Part shown: positions 53,049 through 59,871 of the stretch, in pieces
Numbering within the stretch: position 1 is the first letter of the stretch
Layout: each line of letters opens with the position of its first letter
Program-made: the position numbers and the translations under genes
Origin: a virus
Virus record (IMG/VR): IMGVR_UViG_3300021085_000013
Coordinates: 52,900 to 116,899 of that record
Direction: 5' to 3' (one strand)
Length of the DNA stretch: 64,000 nucleotides
The notes under the pieces: generated by a model
What the model saw: only the letters and a program-made list of their open reading frames with translations
Databases searched by the model: none
Told to the model about the DNA's origin: nothing

Positions 53049-53089
53049 ATTACTATACTAATATAAGCAAAATATCTGAGATAAAAAAA
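53049..53089 (-). promoter_or_regulatory. 41-bp promoter/leader cassette, copy C
   Basis: Third copy of the cassette at 46660 and 47096, ending 17 nt before ATG 53032. It abuts the stop of the Hsp20 gene. Confidence 0.6.
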
Positions 53090-53428
53090 TTATTTAACAA
53101 CTATTTTTCTACTTTTTTCATTTTTATCGAAAGCAATAGTTAAAACTCCATCTTTCATCGATGCCGAAGCAGTGTCTACGTCAAGTGTATTCGATAATTT
53201 AAATCTTTTGCTAAATGATTTTCTAAACCCATCTTCTTCAACTTCTGAGCTTACTGTTAAAACTCTATCTTCAATCTGAATGTCGATATCCTTTTTTGTA
53301 AAACCCGGAAGAGCTAATAAGATTTTACCTTCTTCAAATAAAACTTGTTTACCTCCAATTGTGTTAAGCGAATTTACGGTTTCAATCGAGTCGTTAATTA
53401 AATCTTCAAGTGTTGTTTTAAAATACAT
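53090..53428 (-). CDS. Hsp20-family small heat-shock protein
   Basis: 112 aa. The alpha-crystallin domain is evident: I-L-L-A-L-P-G-F-T-K-K-D-I-D-I-Q-I, then L-T-V-S-S-E-V-E, F-K-L-S-N and G-V-L-T-I-A-F. The N-terminal arm is short and the C-terminus ends in K-I-V-V-K, which could serve as a reduced I-x-I tail. It holds unfolding proteins for refolding. T4-like phages with an Hsp20 are known. It is probably translated on its own from the intergenic region before it. Confidence 0.85.
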   Translation of the reverse strand: MYFKTTLEDLINDSIETVNSLNTIGGKQVLFEEGKILLALPGFTKKDIDIQIEDRVLTVSSEVEEDGFRKSFSKRFKLSNTLDVDTASASMKDGVLTIAFDKNEKSRKIVVK

Positions 53429-53517
53429 AGTTAAAATTTTTATTTAGTTATCGTAGCAATATCGCTACAATACTATATTCTAACAAAATTGTGCCAGAGT
53501 TGTTTTTCTATACAAAG

Positions 53518-53545
53518 TGTCATACTTATAATAAATTGTATGACA
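53518..53545. other. 8-bp inverted repeat upstream of Hsp20
   Basis: TGTCATAC, 12 nt, then GTATGACA: a perfect inverted repeat in the 128-bp gap between the exonuclease and Hsp20 genes. A second short palindrome, GTAGC / GCTAC, lies nearer Hsp20 (53454-53469). It could be an operator, RNA hairpin or terminator without U-tract. Nothing else is evident in this gap. Confidence 0.4.
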
Positions 53546-53556
53546 ATGTGACATTA

Positions 53557-54300
53557 TTAGAATGGTACAAAGGCTTTAGAGACAAGTTCCATATCTGACA
53601 TTTTTAACATGACATTCATGGTTCCTATTACATCGTCCTCACAATAGTCTTTAATTTCTTCTAATCTTCCAGCATAATATGCTTCAGAAACTTCACCACC
53701 ATACATGTTTTGTTTAGGAGAAGGTATCTGTAAAAGATCACAGATCATAGAAAGTGAAGCACCGTTCCATCCACCAAACTTCCATATTTCATTAGTATCT
53801 AGTAGGCAGTTTTCCCATGGTTTAAGTTTTTGTAAATGTAATTGTTGAGGAATTTCTACACCCTGAATAATAGACCTTTTAATTAAATATGGCATATCAA
53901 ATCCTTTAATGTTATGTCCTACGATTTGAATTTTAGGATTTGCTTTAAATATCAAAGCCATCGTATCCATGAATTCTTTTAAAGTATTCTTTTCATCATC
54001 TCCATAAAATGATTTCACTTTAGGGTTAGGTGTAATGCCATCTGGGAAGGTTATTTGCCCGATTGTAATTACTACTGCTCTTCCGAATTCAGGATAAAGG
54101 GCAGCATCCTTGATATACATATCAGCATCTGAAACTCCTTCATACTCTGATTTACTTTGTCTACCATACTTTGCTTTCTTTTCCCAATGAGAGTATGCGT
54201 TTTCTCCAATAATCTCTGCAAAGCTATCTAAGTCCTTTGCAGCAGTTGACGTTTCAATGTCAATAAATAACATGTTTTTTAAATCTGAAATACTATACAT
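53557..54300 (-). CDS. DnaQ/PolB-type 3'-5' exonuclease
   Basis: 247 aa. L-F-I-D-I-E-T-S-T (Asp14, Glu16) is exonuclease motif I, I-V-G-H-N-I-K-G-F-D-M-P-Y-L is motif II and Y-C-E-D-D-V motif III. The overall length and order match the predicted 3'-5' exonucleases related to the PolB exonuclease domain, with no polymerase part. It could trim DNA ends in repair or proofreading. Overlaps the upstream 82-aa gene by 8 nt. Confidence 0.85.
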   Translation of the reverse strand: MYSISDLKNMLFIDIETSTAAKDLDSFAEIIGENAYSHWEKKAKYGRQSKSEYEGVSDADMYIKDAALYPEFGRAVVITIGQITFPDGITPNPKVKSFYGDDEKNTLKEFMDTMALIFKANPKIQIVGHNIKGFDMPYLIKRSIIQGVEIPQQLHLQKLKPWENCLLDTNEIWKFGGWNGASLSMICDLLQIPSPKQNMYGGEVSEAYYAGRLEEIKDYCEDDVIGTMNVMLKMSDMELVSKAFVPF

Positions 54301-54541
54301 CTTTTTCTTGTTTTGGGTGAGTTTTTCTAATATTATAAATAGAGACTGGATATCTCATTTGTCTTCCATAATTTCCATTAACAAATGTAAACCATCTATG
54401 TCCATAGGTTTCTGTTAATTTATCGGCAGTGCAGTCTAATTTGCCTCTTTCCCATGATCCTGCGAAATAGAAATAATACGTTTCACCTATAATAGGCTTC
54501 TTAACGTAAATAATCTCTAGCTTCTTTTTCTTCTTTGCCAT
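54293..54541 (-). CDS. Small SH3-like hypothetical protein (82 aa)
   Basis: Lys-rich start (A-K-K-K-K-K-L-E-I-I-Y), then a beta-rich part with Y-Y-F-Y-F-A-G-S-W-E-R-G-K-L and W-F-T-F-V-N-G-N-Y-G. Unrecognised. A AAGTATAAT box lies 5 nt before its ATG, so it may lead a transcript with the exonuclease. Confidence 0.5.
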   Translation of the reverse strand: MAKKKKKLEIIYVKKPIIGETYYFYFAGSWERGKLDCTADKLTETYGHRWFTFVNGNYGRQMRYPVSIYNIRKTHPKQEKDV

Positions 54542-54545
54542 GTAG

Positions 54546-54554
54546 ATTATACTT
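54546..54554 (-). promoter_or_regulatory. AAGTATAAT box, candidate promoter
   Basis: Minus strand TTTAAGTATAATCTAC, 5 nt before ATG 54541. Same core as sites at 55055 and 59745. Confidence 0.4.
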
Positions 54555-54570
54555 AAATATGTGTAATTGT

Positions 54571-55038
54571 TTATATTTTATTCTTTAATCTCATCAAGTA
54601 TACTACTCTAGAGAAATGATAAAAGGAAAGAATAGGTATCTGTAACACTTCAAACAAGAATAAATTTTGTTCAGTGTCTATAAAGAGTGTTGGATATAAT
54701 ATTGCAGATATTATTCCAAAGATTTTAAATCTTTTATCAAAGAGCATAATCCACGTCGATGACATAAAAAATAGAATAGCGGATATATTGTGTATTGTAG
54801 GGTAATTTGTAACGCTAAAGCTTGCTATGATTATTAATAAGAATGCTGGTATTTTCCATTCAATAGAACGATGAAGCCATAATCCTAATGAAACTCCTAT
54901 TGTTAATAAAGGGAATAAGATTGGTTTTAATTGATGATAATCACTATAACTATCCTCTATGCCTAAGATTAGTGGCAGACACACTGTATATAATATTGCG
55001 TAAATACACAGCGCAAATCGTAACCATAATCTATTCAT
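54571..55038 (-). CDS. Integral membrane protein (155 aa)
   Basis: Four to five hydrophobic segments (about 8-26, 38-56, 64-80, 84-98 and 105-120) predict a polytopic inner-membrane protein. No family recognised. It might be a phage-encoded transporter, superinfection-exclusion protein or lysis factor, but the sequence does not decide. AAGTATAAT lies 17 nt upstream. Confidence 0.5.
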   Translation of the reverse strand: MNRLWLRFALCIYAILYTVCLPLILGIEDSYSDYHQLKPILFPLLTIGVSLGLWLHRSIEWKIPAFLLIIIASFSVTNYPTIHNISAILFFMSSTWIMLFDKRFKIFGIISAILYPTLFIDTEQNLFLFEVLQIPILSFYHFSRVVYLMRLKNKI

Positions 55039-55054
55039 ACTTGGAAGTTTATTA

Positions 55055-55063
55055 ATTATACTT
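55055..55063 (-). promoter_or_regulatory. AAGTATAAT box, candidate promoter of membrane protein gene
   Basis: Minus strand GTTAAGTATAATTAAT, 17 nt before ATG 55038. Confidence 0.4.
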
Positions 55064-55094
55064 AACTATACACTTCCATTTGGAATTGTTTCAA

Positions 55095-55319
55095 TTAAAA
55101 GTGTCCGTGTTCTTTAACACGCCTTATCATAAGGTAAGTATTATATGATACATTAATTTCTGCATATCCTCCTGTTATAGTAGAAGGACATGATTCCCTA
55201 GAAATCCAATAGCTAGGTGGTTCTTTAATTCTTTCTGTTATAAAGTCAAACAGCTTGTCAATGTCCATGTGATGAACCCATAAGTTCACATGCATACACG
55301 TCATGTCAGGATATGCCAT
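55095..55319 (-). CDS. Small hypothetical protein (74 aa)
   Basis: Unrecognised. A His/Cys-containing beta-alpha protein (C-M-H-V-N-L-W-V-H-H-M-D-I, then I-S-R-E-S-C-P-S-T). It lies 3 nt after the ATP-grasp start region, last in the oxygenase-glycosyltransferase operon before the membrane protein. Confidence 0.5.
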   Translation of the reverse strand: MAYPDMTCMHVNLWVHHMDIDKLFDFITERIKEPPSYWISRESCPSTITGGYAEINVSYNTYLMIRRVKEHGHF

Positions 55320-55322
55320 AAT

Positions 55323-56276
55323 TTATTCTTTTATTTCGAATCGTTCACTGTCAAGTTCTATAGTTTTTTTATCTAAATCATTAGATAATTTCGTTAGAGC
55401 TTTATCAGTATCTTTGTTTACTTCTCTTCCGTAAAAGTCTTTAAATATTTTACGGTATATTTGTACAGTAGAATCATAAGGAACTCCAGGTTGAGAATTA
55501 CTTTCTATAATATACAATTTTCCTTTTTGATCTTCCATTATATCAAAACATATATATGGTAAATCTTTAAACTTATTACAGAATTTTTCTATTAGTGTTT
55601 TAAATTTTTCAGGAAGAGCTGTAACATCTCTTTTGATATATTTAAAATTCATTTCTTCTTTGCCGTCACCATCACCTGATTTTGCTTTATCATTTAATGG
55701 TTCTCTTTCCATCCAAAAGAAAGCATCTCCTTTAAAGTTAATTATTCTATGCTCTGATTTCTTATCTACAAATTCGGAATATACGTCAAATTTAGAATGA
55801 TCAGCTTTATCCCAATCTTCCTGAGATTTAAAAACCTGAATTCCAATACCTGAATGTCCTTCAGCTGGCTTTGCAATTAATGGAAAGCCAATTTCTAAAG
55901 CTTCTTTCTCGTCATGACATGTCTGTGGAATGTTTTCATCTCCATCTACTATTTTATGAAACTCTGCCTTAGATCCAGATTGCTTAATGAATTCTGGTCT
56001 ATTATATACATTTTCCTTTTTAACTAATCCTTCCTTTAAAAGTGTTTCAACTACTCCTGAATTATATGTTAATATAGGATAGTCTGTATTAATATCTATG
56101 TCTTTGTAATTGTCTTTATTAATTTGTATAAAGAAATTATCGGAAGCAAATCCCTTATAAGACCACCACCTGTGACCTGAGTCGGGATCAATTGCTAGAT
56201 AAACTTTAAAAAGATCATTAGTATCTTCGTTTAGGTTTTCGTTAATAAATTGGTCGAATGATTGTATTTGCTTCAT
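55323..56276 (-). CDS. ATP-grasp ligase with capsid-targeting-like N-terminus
   Basis: 317 aa. The start M-K-Q-I-Q-S-F-D-Q-F-I-N-E resembles the T4 capsid-targeting peptide with an I-x-E site. From about 95 onward it is a RimK-like ATP-grasp enzyme: A-K-P-A-E-G-H-S-G-I-G at 135-145 (phosphate loop), I-C-F-D-I-M at 242-247 and I-I-E-S-N-S-Q-P-G at 256-264 for Mg-ATP. Such ligases join an acyl group to an amine, often adding amino acids to a protein or peptide. Its position after the lysyl hydroxylase suggests a further modification of a virion protein. Substrate unknown. Confidence 0.7.
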   Translation of the reverse strand: MKQIQSFDQFINENLNEDTNDLFKVYLAIDPDSGHRWWSYKGFASDNFFIQINKDNYKDIDINTDYPILTYNSGVVETLLKEGLVKKENVYNRPEFIKQSGSKAEFHKIVDGDENIPQTCHDEKEALEIGFPLIAKPAEGHSGIGIQVFKSQEDWDKADHSKFDVYSEFVDKKSEHRIINFKGDAFFWMEREPLNDKAKSGDGDGKEEMNFKYIKRDVTALPEKFKTLIEKFCNKFKDLPYICFDIMEDQKGKLYIIESNSQPGVPYDSTVQIYRKIFKDFYGREVNKDTDKALTKLSNDLDKKTIELDSERFEIKE

Positions 56277-56283
56277 ATTCTAT

Positions 56284-56901
56284 TTATCCGCTCATCTTGC
56301 AGAAACTTACAGTAATATACCTTGTTCCTGAAAAAATAGGCTTTGCACCATGTCTATGTGTAATTGCGCCTGGATGTAAAGCTGCCATTCCAACTCTAGG
56401 AGGACTAATATTTGCCTTATATAATGGGAAATAAGTTCCACCTCCTGTAAAATCTTCATTCATTCTAACAACAGTTGTTAAATGGCTATTATCATGGTGA
56501 AGAGAAAGGTGCGCTTGTGTTTCTGTAGTATACTTTACAATAAATGTTTCATCTGACATAGAATTCCACTGCTTTCCTTCTAAAGTCCAGAACCATATTC
56601 CTAATGGCCTAACAAATTCGTTAAGAACCTTTGAGTAAATTTCATTCATCCATACTTTGTCAATAAGCATGTCGGTTGTTGGATAAAATTCATGTCTATC
56701 TACTGTCCATTCTCCTTCAGTTTCACATAGTTCAATTAGATCTTTACAAAACTGTTCTTTAAATAAAGGAAATACTAAAACGCTCGGAGCCGCTTCGTCA
56801 ACTATGAGTTCATATTCTCCTTTTCTTAAAAGAGGATCGATGTATTTGTCACACCATGCATCCCAATCACTTGCATCTAAAATTTCTACGTATTTTCCCA
56901 T
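56284..56901 (-). CDS. PLOD-like collagen lysyl hydroxylase (2-oxoglutarate, Fe(II))
   Basis: 205 aa. Residues about 118-201 align with the catalytic domain of animal procollagen lysyl hydroxylases and mimivirus L230: F-I-V-K-Y near 120, L-H-H-D at 134-137, G-G-G-T-Y-F at 153-158, P-P-R-V-G-M-A-A-L-H-P-G at 167-178, T-H-R-H-G at 181-185 and G-T-R-Y-I at 192-196. Iron ligands would be His135, Asp137 and His184, with Arg194 for 2-oxoglutarate, ten residues after His184 as in PLOD. It would hydroxylate Lys in X-Lys-Gly. Its ATG overlaps the glycosyltransferase stop, and a giant collagen-like fibre is encoded upstream. Substrate is inference. Confidence 0.82.
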   Translation of the reverse strand: MGKYVEILDASDWDAWCDKYIDPLLRKGEYELIVDEAAPSVLVFPLFKEQFCKDLIELCETEGEWTVDRHEFYPTTDMLIDKVWMNEIYSKVLNEFVRPLGIWFWTLEGKQWNSMSDETFIVKYTTETQAHLSLHHDNSHLTTVVRMNEDFTGGGTYFPLYKANISPPRVGMAALHPGAITHRHGAKPIFSGTRYITVSFCKMSG

Positions 56902-58775
56902 TATTTTACTTTTTCTAATTTAGTTACTTTTTTTTCAATTCCTGATTTTTCAGTGTATGTTTCGTTAGCAACTCCTTCTTCTTCTCCATATCTTGACTCT
57001 GCCGATATAGGATATTCAGGACTTTCATTATATGCCCAATCTTCTATTCCTAATTCAATAAATCTTGCGTTTATTTGTTTATTATAATATTGTGCTATTG
57101 TTCTAACTCTTCTTTGAATGTCTGCTCTTGATAAATCATGGGTGTTTCTTCCACCCTGATTATTATAGAGAAATTGAATATAGCTTAGTTTAGGTATTTT
57201 ACATATCTTAGAATATAGGAAGCTTCTAATCACTAATTCAAAATCATCTGCAATTGTTAGACTTCTGTTATGTCCTCCTATTTCAAAATAAGTAGATCTT
57301 CTCCATGCTCTAACGTGATTTGGAACTCCTACAATATGTCTGATTGTTTTTGGATTAATATTCTGTTGATTAGCCGGTGACAACATTCTACCTTCATACT
57401 CTTCTTCTCTATAAGAACCATATCCTAATGCAAACCCTTCTCCATATCTTTGATTTTCCCACTCTTCATTTACCTCGGCAGTATCTCCATAAAACATACC
57501 ACAATCAGGATGTGCCTGTGCAGCATTATGTAAATCTTCTGCACATGTTTTAACCAATAAGTCATCATGGTCTAATTCTGCTAGAATATATCCTTTAGCA
57601 AGAGAACAACATCTGTATTTAGATTCTCCAATACATCCTCCTGATTTTTCTCTAAAATCATACACCTTTACTCTTGGATCTACTAGCGCAATTTCCTCTG
57701 CTATCTTTAAAGTTTTACCTCCATCTGTGGAATCATTTACTAAAACCCATTCCCAGTTATTATACGTCTGATCTCTTACGGATCTATATGTGTTCCATAA
57801 CTTTTCACCAGTATTATATATAGGCGTAAAGAATGAAATCATCTGATCATCTTCTAGGTTAGAAGGAGATAGAATAGAATTCATTGCTACGGAATATGCG
57901 GTGTTTCCTATATTTTCCGTGTTCTCAGAATTAAACCACCTTTTTCTAAATTGAAGAGGAAGAGAAGCTAGGTTAGGAAACTCTTTCCATGATTCTCCAT
58001 TTGTAATAATTGCGTCAGGATTAAACGACGTAACTGTGTTAATTACTTCACTATCGTCTTCTAAGTATTTAACGTCTAATTCATCCGCTTCATACGATAA
58101 ATATTTTATAGACTTTAATTCTGGCTTAGTTTTTCCTATATAAATTATTTTAGGTATTTTTGCACTTGGTACTTTTTCTAAATAATTGTAGTGGCATAAA
58201 ACCTTGTCAATCCATACGAATGAATCACCGTGTGTTTTTAATACTTCTTCTATAAAGAAACCGTCTGCTGCATAATTTGCACTAAATGAATGAGTATCAA
58301 ATATGCTTCTATTAATAACCATCTGTGCAATGTCAATTTTCTGAAAGGCAGTATTTTCACGACTAGCTACTCTAATTTCTTGTCCGGTAAAATCTCTACC
58401 TGCAACTAATTGAGAAACGATATGAACCTGTGCAACTGGAAGATTCTTTATACTCGCTTTAATAGTTTTGTAAAAGTCTTCGTGTATAATGTTATCATCA
58501 TCCAGTAAATAGATCCAACCTGATTTGATTGTTCTAATAATATCAGAAACTTCAGGATATAATAATCCTCCTCTTTGTCCTTTTACAAAATGTAATTTGA
58601 CATTAACAGTATCTGTTAAGTTCGAGAGAACCTCTGCATCAATATCCTTTAATGCTCCTGTATCAAATACAATGTGCCAATTTACTGTTACTCCCTTAGG
58701 CGCATTTAATACTCCTTCTTTAATTGTTAAAAGGTTACTTGTTCTGGTACACCTTGTAATAATATTAATCTTCAT
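56901..58775 (-). CDS. Two-module glycosyltransferase
   Basis: 624 aa. Residues about 1-200 form a first GT-A domain with L-L-D-D-D-N at 90-95 as the DxD motif. A Rossmann-like linker domain (about 205-280) follows, then a second family-2 transferase (about 312-560) with S-F-F-T-P-I-Y-N-T-G-E-K, L-V-N-D-S-T-D-G-G and A-E-L-D-H-D-D at 399-405. The C-terminal tail is charged. Two catalytic modules would allow stepwise disaccharide transfer, as on hydroxylysine in collagen (Gal then Glc). The gene lies between the two oxygenase genes; its stop overlaps the lysyl-hydroxylase start. The sugar and acceptor are inferred. Confidence 0.78.
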   Translation of the reverse strand: MKINIITRCTRTSNLLTIKEGVLNAPKGVTVNWHIVFDTGALKDIDAEVLSNLTDTVNVKLHFVKGQRGGLLYPEVSDIIRTIKSGWIYLLDDDNIIHEDFYKTIKASIKNLPVAQVHIVSQLVAGRDFTGQEIRVASRENTAFQKIDIAQMVINRSIFDTHSFSANYAADGFFIEEVLKTHGDSFVWIDKVLCHYNYLEKVPSAKIPKIIYIGKTKPELKSIKYLSYEADELDVKYLEDDSEVINTVTSFNPDAIITNGESWKEFPNLASLPLQFRKRWFNSENTENIGNTAYSVAMNSILSPSNLEDDQMISFFTPIYNTGEKLWNTYRSVRDQTYNNWEWVLVNDSTDGGKTLKIAEEIALVDPRVKVYDFREKSGGCIGESKYRCCSLAKGYILAELDHDDLLVKTCAEDLHNAAQAHPDCGMFYGDTAEVNEEWENQRYGEGFALGYGSYREEEYEGRMLSPANQQNINPKTIRHIVGVPNHVRAWRRSTYFEIGGHNRSLTIADDFELVIRSFLYSKICKIPKLSYIQFLYNNQGGRNTHDLSRADIQRRVRTIAQYYNKQINARFIELGIEDWAYNESPEYPISAESRYGEEEGVANETYTEKSGIEKKVTKLEKVK

Positions 58776-58790
58776 ATTTATATTTGTTTT

Positions 58791-59723
58791 TTATACGTCA
58801 AAAAAGAACATGTGAAAAAATCTAGCATTGTCAATTGCATCTCCAAAATACTGAGTCGCAGCGTGGATATTTTTAGCATTAAACAAGACTAATCTATTAT
58901 ACACATTTCCTACTTCATCTATTTTTTCAAAATTAGATCCATCGTAAAAATTCATTTCATTACTATTACCCTTGAATGCATCTATGTATGCTTGGGTTTT
59001 TCTTTTATCGTCATCGAATGTATAATCACCCGTGACTTTACTTCTATAGAACGCAGTTCCAGATGTAGGTGGAGCGTCAGGTGTTAAATATACCATTGCT
59101 GCATAAGTTTGATTATCTACGTGATAAACAATCTGCTGATCTGCTGTACAGAATTGAAATATTCCATTAGCATACCTGTCGTGATTCCAATTGAATATTG
59201 GTTTTCCTATAATTTCTTCTAGTTTTTCTTTAGTTCCATCTAAGATAAATCTTTCATTTGCTCTTTGGCCCTTGTGATAATCGGAAGGTGTAAATTCTAA
59301 ATGGTTCATTGCCCATTCTCTTACAAGGTCAGGATCATTATAAAAATTATCTACTACTATAACATCCTTTGATGTATTTGCAAAGCCTGAATGATACGAT
59401 AACCAGTGTCCGATTGGACCTATTGCAGTTTCTCCAATACTAGTATGGATGACTAGTGTTTTTAGTTTTTTATCAAAAGGAACCTCAATAGTAAATGACA
59501 TATTCTGATTAGTAAGCTGATTTGAATATACTTCCATTACGTCTTGCCTATCACCTAAAAATTGAACTTTAAGAGGTTCATTTGACATTGAAAAGCCTAA
59601 AGCTTCTCCGCCTATTAATCCAACCCATCCATTAAGGGTATATGTTTCTGTGTTTTTAGTTACGCTTTCTACATAGAATTTTACATTCTTGTTAAACGTG
59701 TCATGTTTGATTTTATTATCCAT
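58791..59723 (-). CDS. 2OG/Fe(II)-oxygenase-like protein with N-terminal beta domain
   Basis: 310 aa. Residues 1-110 look like a beta-sandwich of the kind found near glycosyltransferases (Y-T-L-N-G-W-V-G). The catalytic part starts with V-V-D-N-F-Y-N-D-P-D-L-V-R at 123-135 and has Y-H-V-D-N-Q-T at 200-206, giving His201 and Asp203, then N-I-H-A-A-T at 285-290 (His287) and R-F-F-H at 301-304 as likely 2OG-binding side. It is probably a second hydroxylase in the fibre-modification operon. It might also be a carrier-bound halogenase or a different side-chain oxidase. Confidence 0.65.
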   Translation of the reverse strand: MDNKIKHDTFNKNVKFYVESVTKNTETYTLNGWVGLIGGEALGFSMSNEPLKVQFLGDRQDVMEVYSNQLTNQNMSFTIEVPFDKKLKTLVIHTSIGETAIGPIGHWLSYHSGFANTSKDVIVVDNFYNDPDLVREWAMNHLEFTPSDYHKGQRANERFILDGTKEKLEEIIGKPIFNWNHDRYANGIFQFCTADQQIVYHVDNQTYAAMVYLTPDAPPTSGTAFYRSKVTGDYTFDDDKRKTQAYIDAFKGNSNEMNFYDGSNFEKIDEVGNVYNRLVLFNAKNIHAATQYFGDAIDNARFFHMFFFDV

Positions 59724-59744
59724 TGATTGCGTTCTATAATATTA

Positions 59745-59753
59745 GTTATACTT
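59745..59753 (-). promoter_or_regulatory. AAGTATAAC box, candidate promoter of oxygenase operon
   Basis: Minus strand CTAAGTATAACTAAT, 22 nt before ATG 59723. Confidence 0.4.
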
Positions 59754-59805
59754 AGATATTTTAAATTGTTTACTAAGTGTAATAAGATAATAAGTTATTA
59801 CAATC

Positions 59806-59813
59806 TATATATC
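59806..59813 (-). promoter_or_regulatory. GATATATA box between fibre terminator and oxygenase operon
   Basis: Minus strand GTGATATATAGATTG, right after the terminator of the collagen gene and 83 nt before ATG 59723. With the AAGTATAAC site it suggests two-stage expression of the modification genes. Confidence 0.45.
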
Positions 59814-59817
59814 ACAT

Positions 59818-59849
59818 AAAAAAAGGGTCCTCTTTCGAGGACCCTTTCT
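59818..59849 (-). terminator. Strong terminator after the collagen-like fibre gene
   Basis: Minus strand AAAGGGTCCTC / GAGGACCCTTT stem (11 bp) with a GAAA loop and a run of seven T. It lies 23 nt after the stop of the fibre gene. Confidence 0.88.
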
Positions 59850-59871
59850 AAAATTATCTTGATGATTTAAA

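Noticed and set aside
56284-56901. Prolyl 4-hydroxylase as the identity of the 205-aa oxygenase
   Set aside because: The HHD, PRxGxALHPG and THxH...GTRY pattern fits lysyl hydroxylases, and fibre prolines are in X, not in Y where collagen prolyl 4-hydroxylases act.
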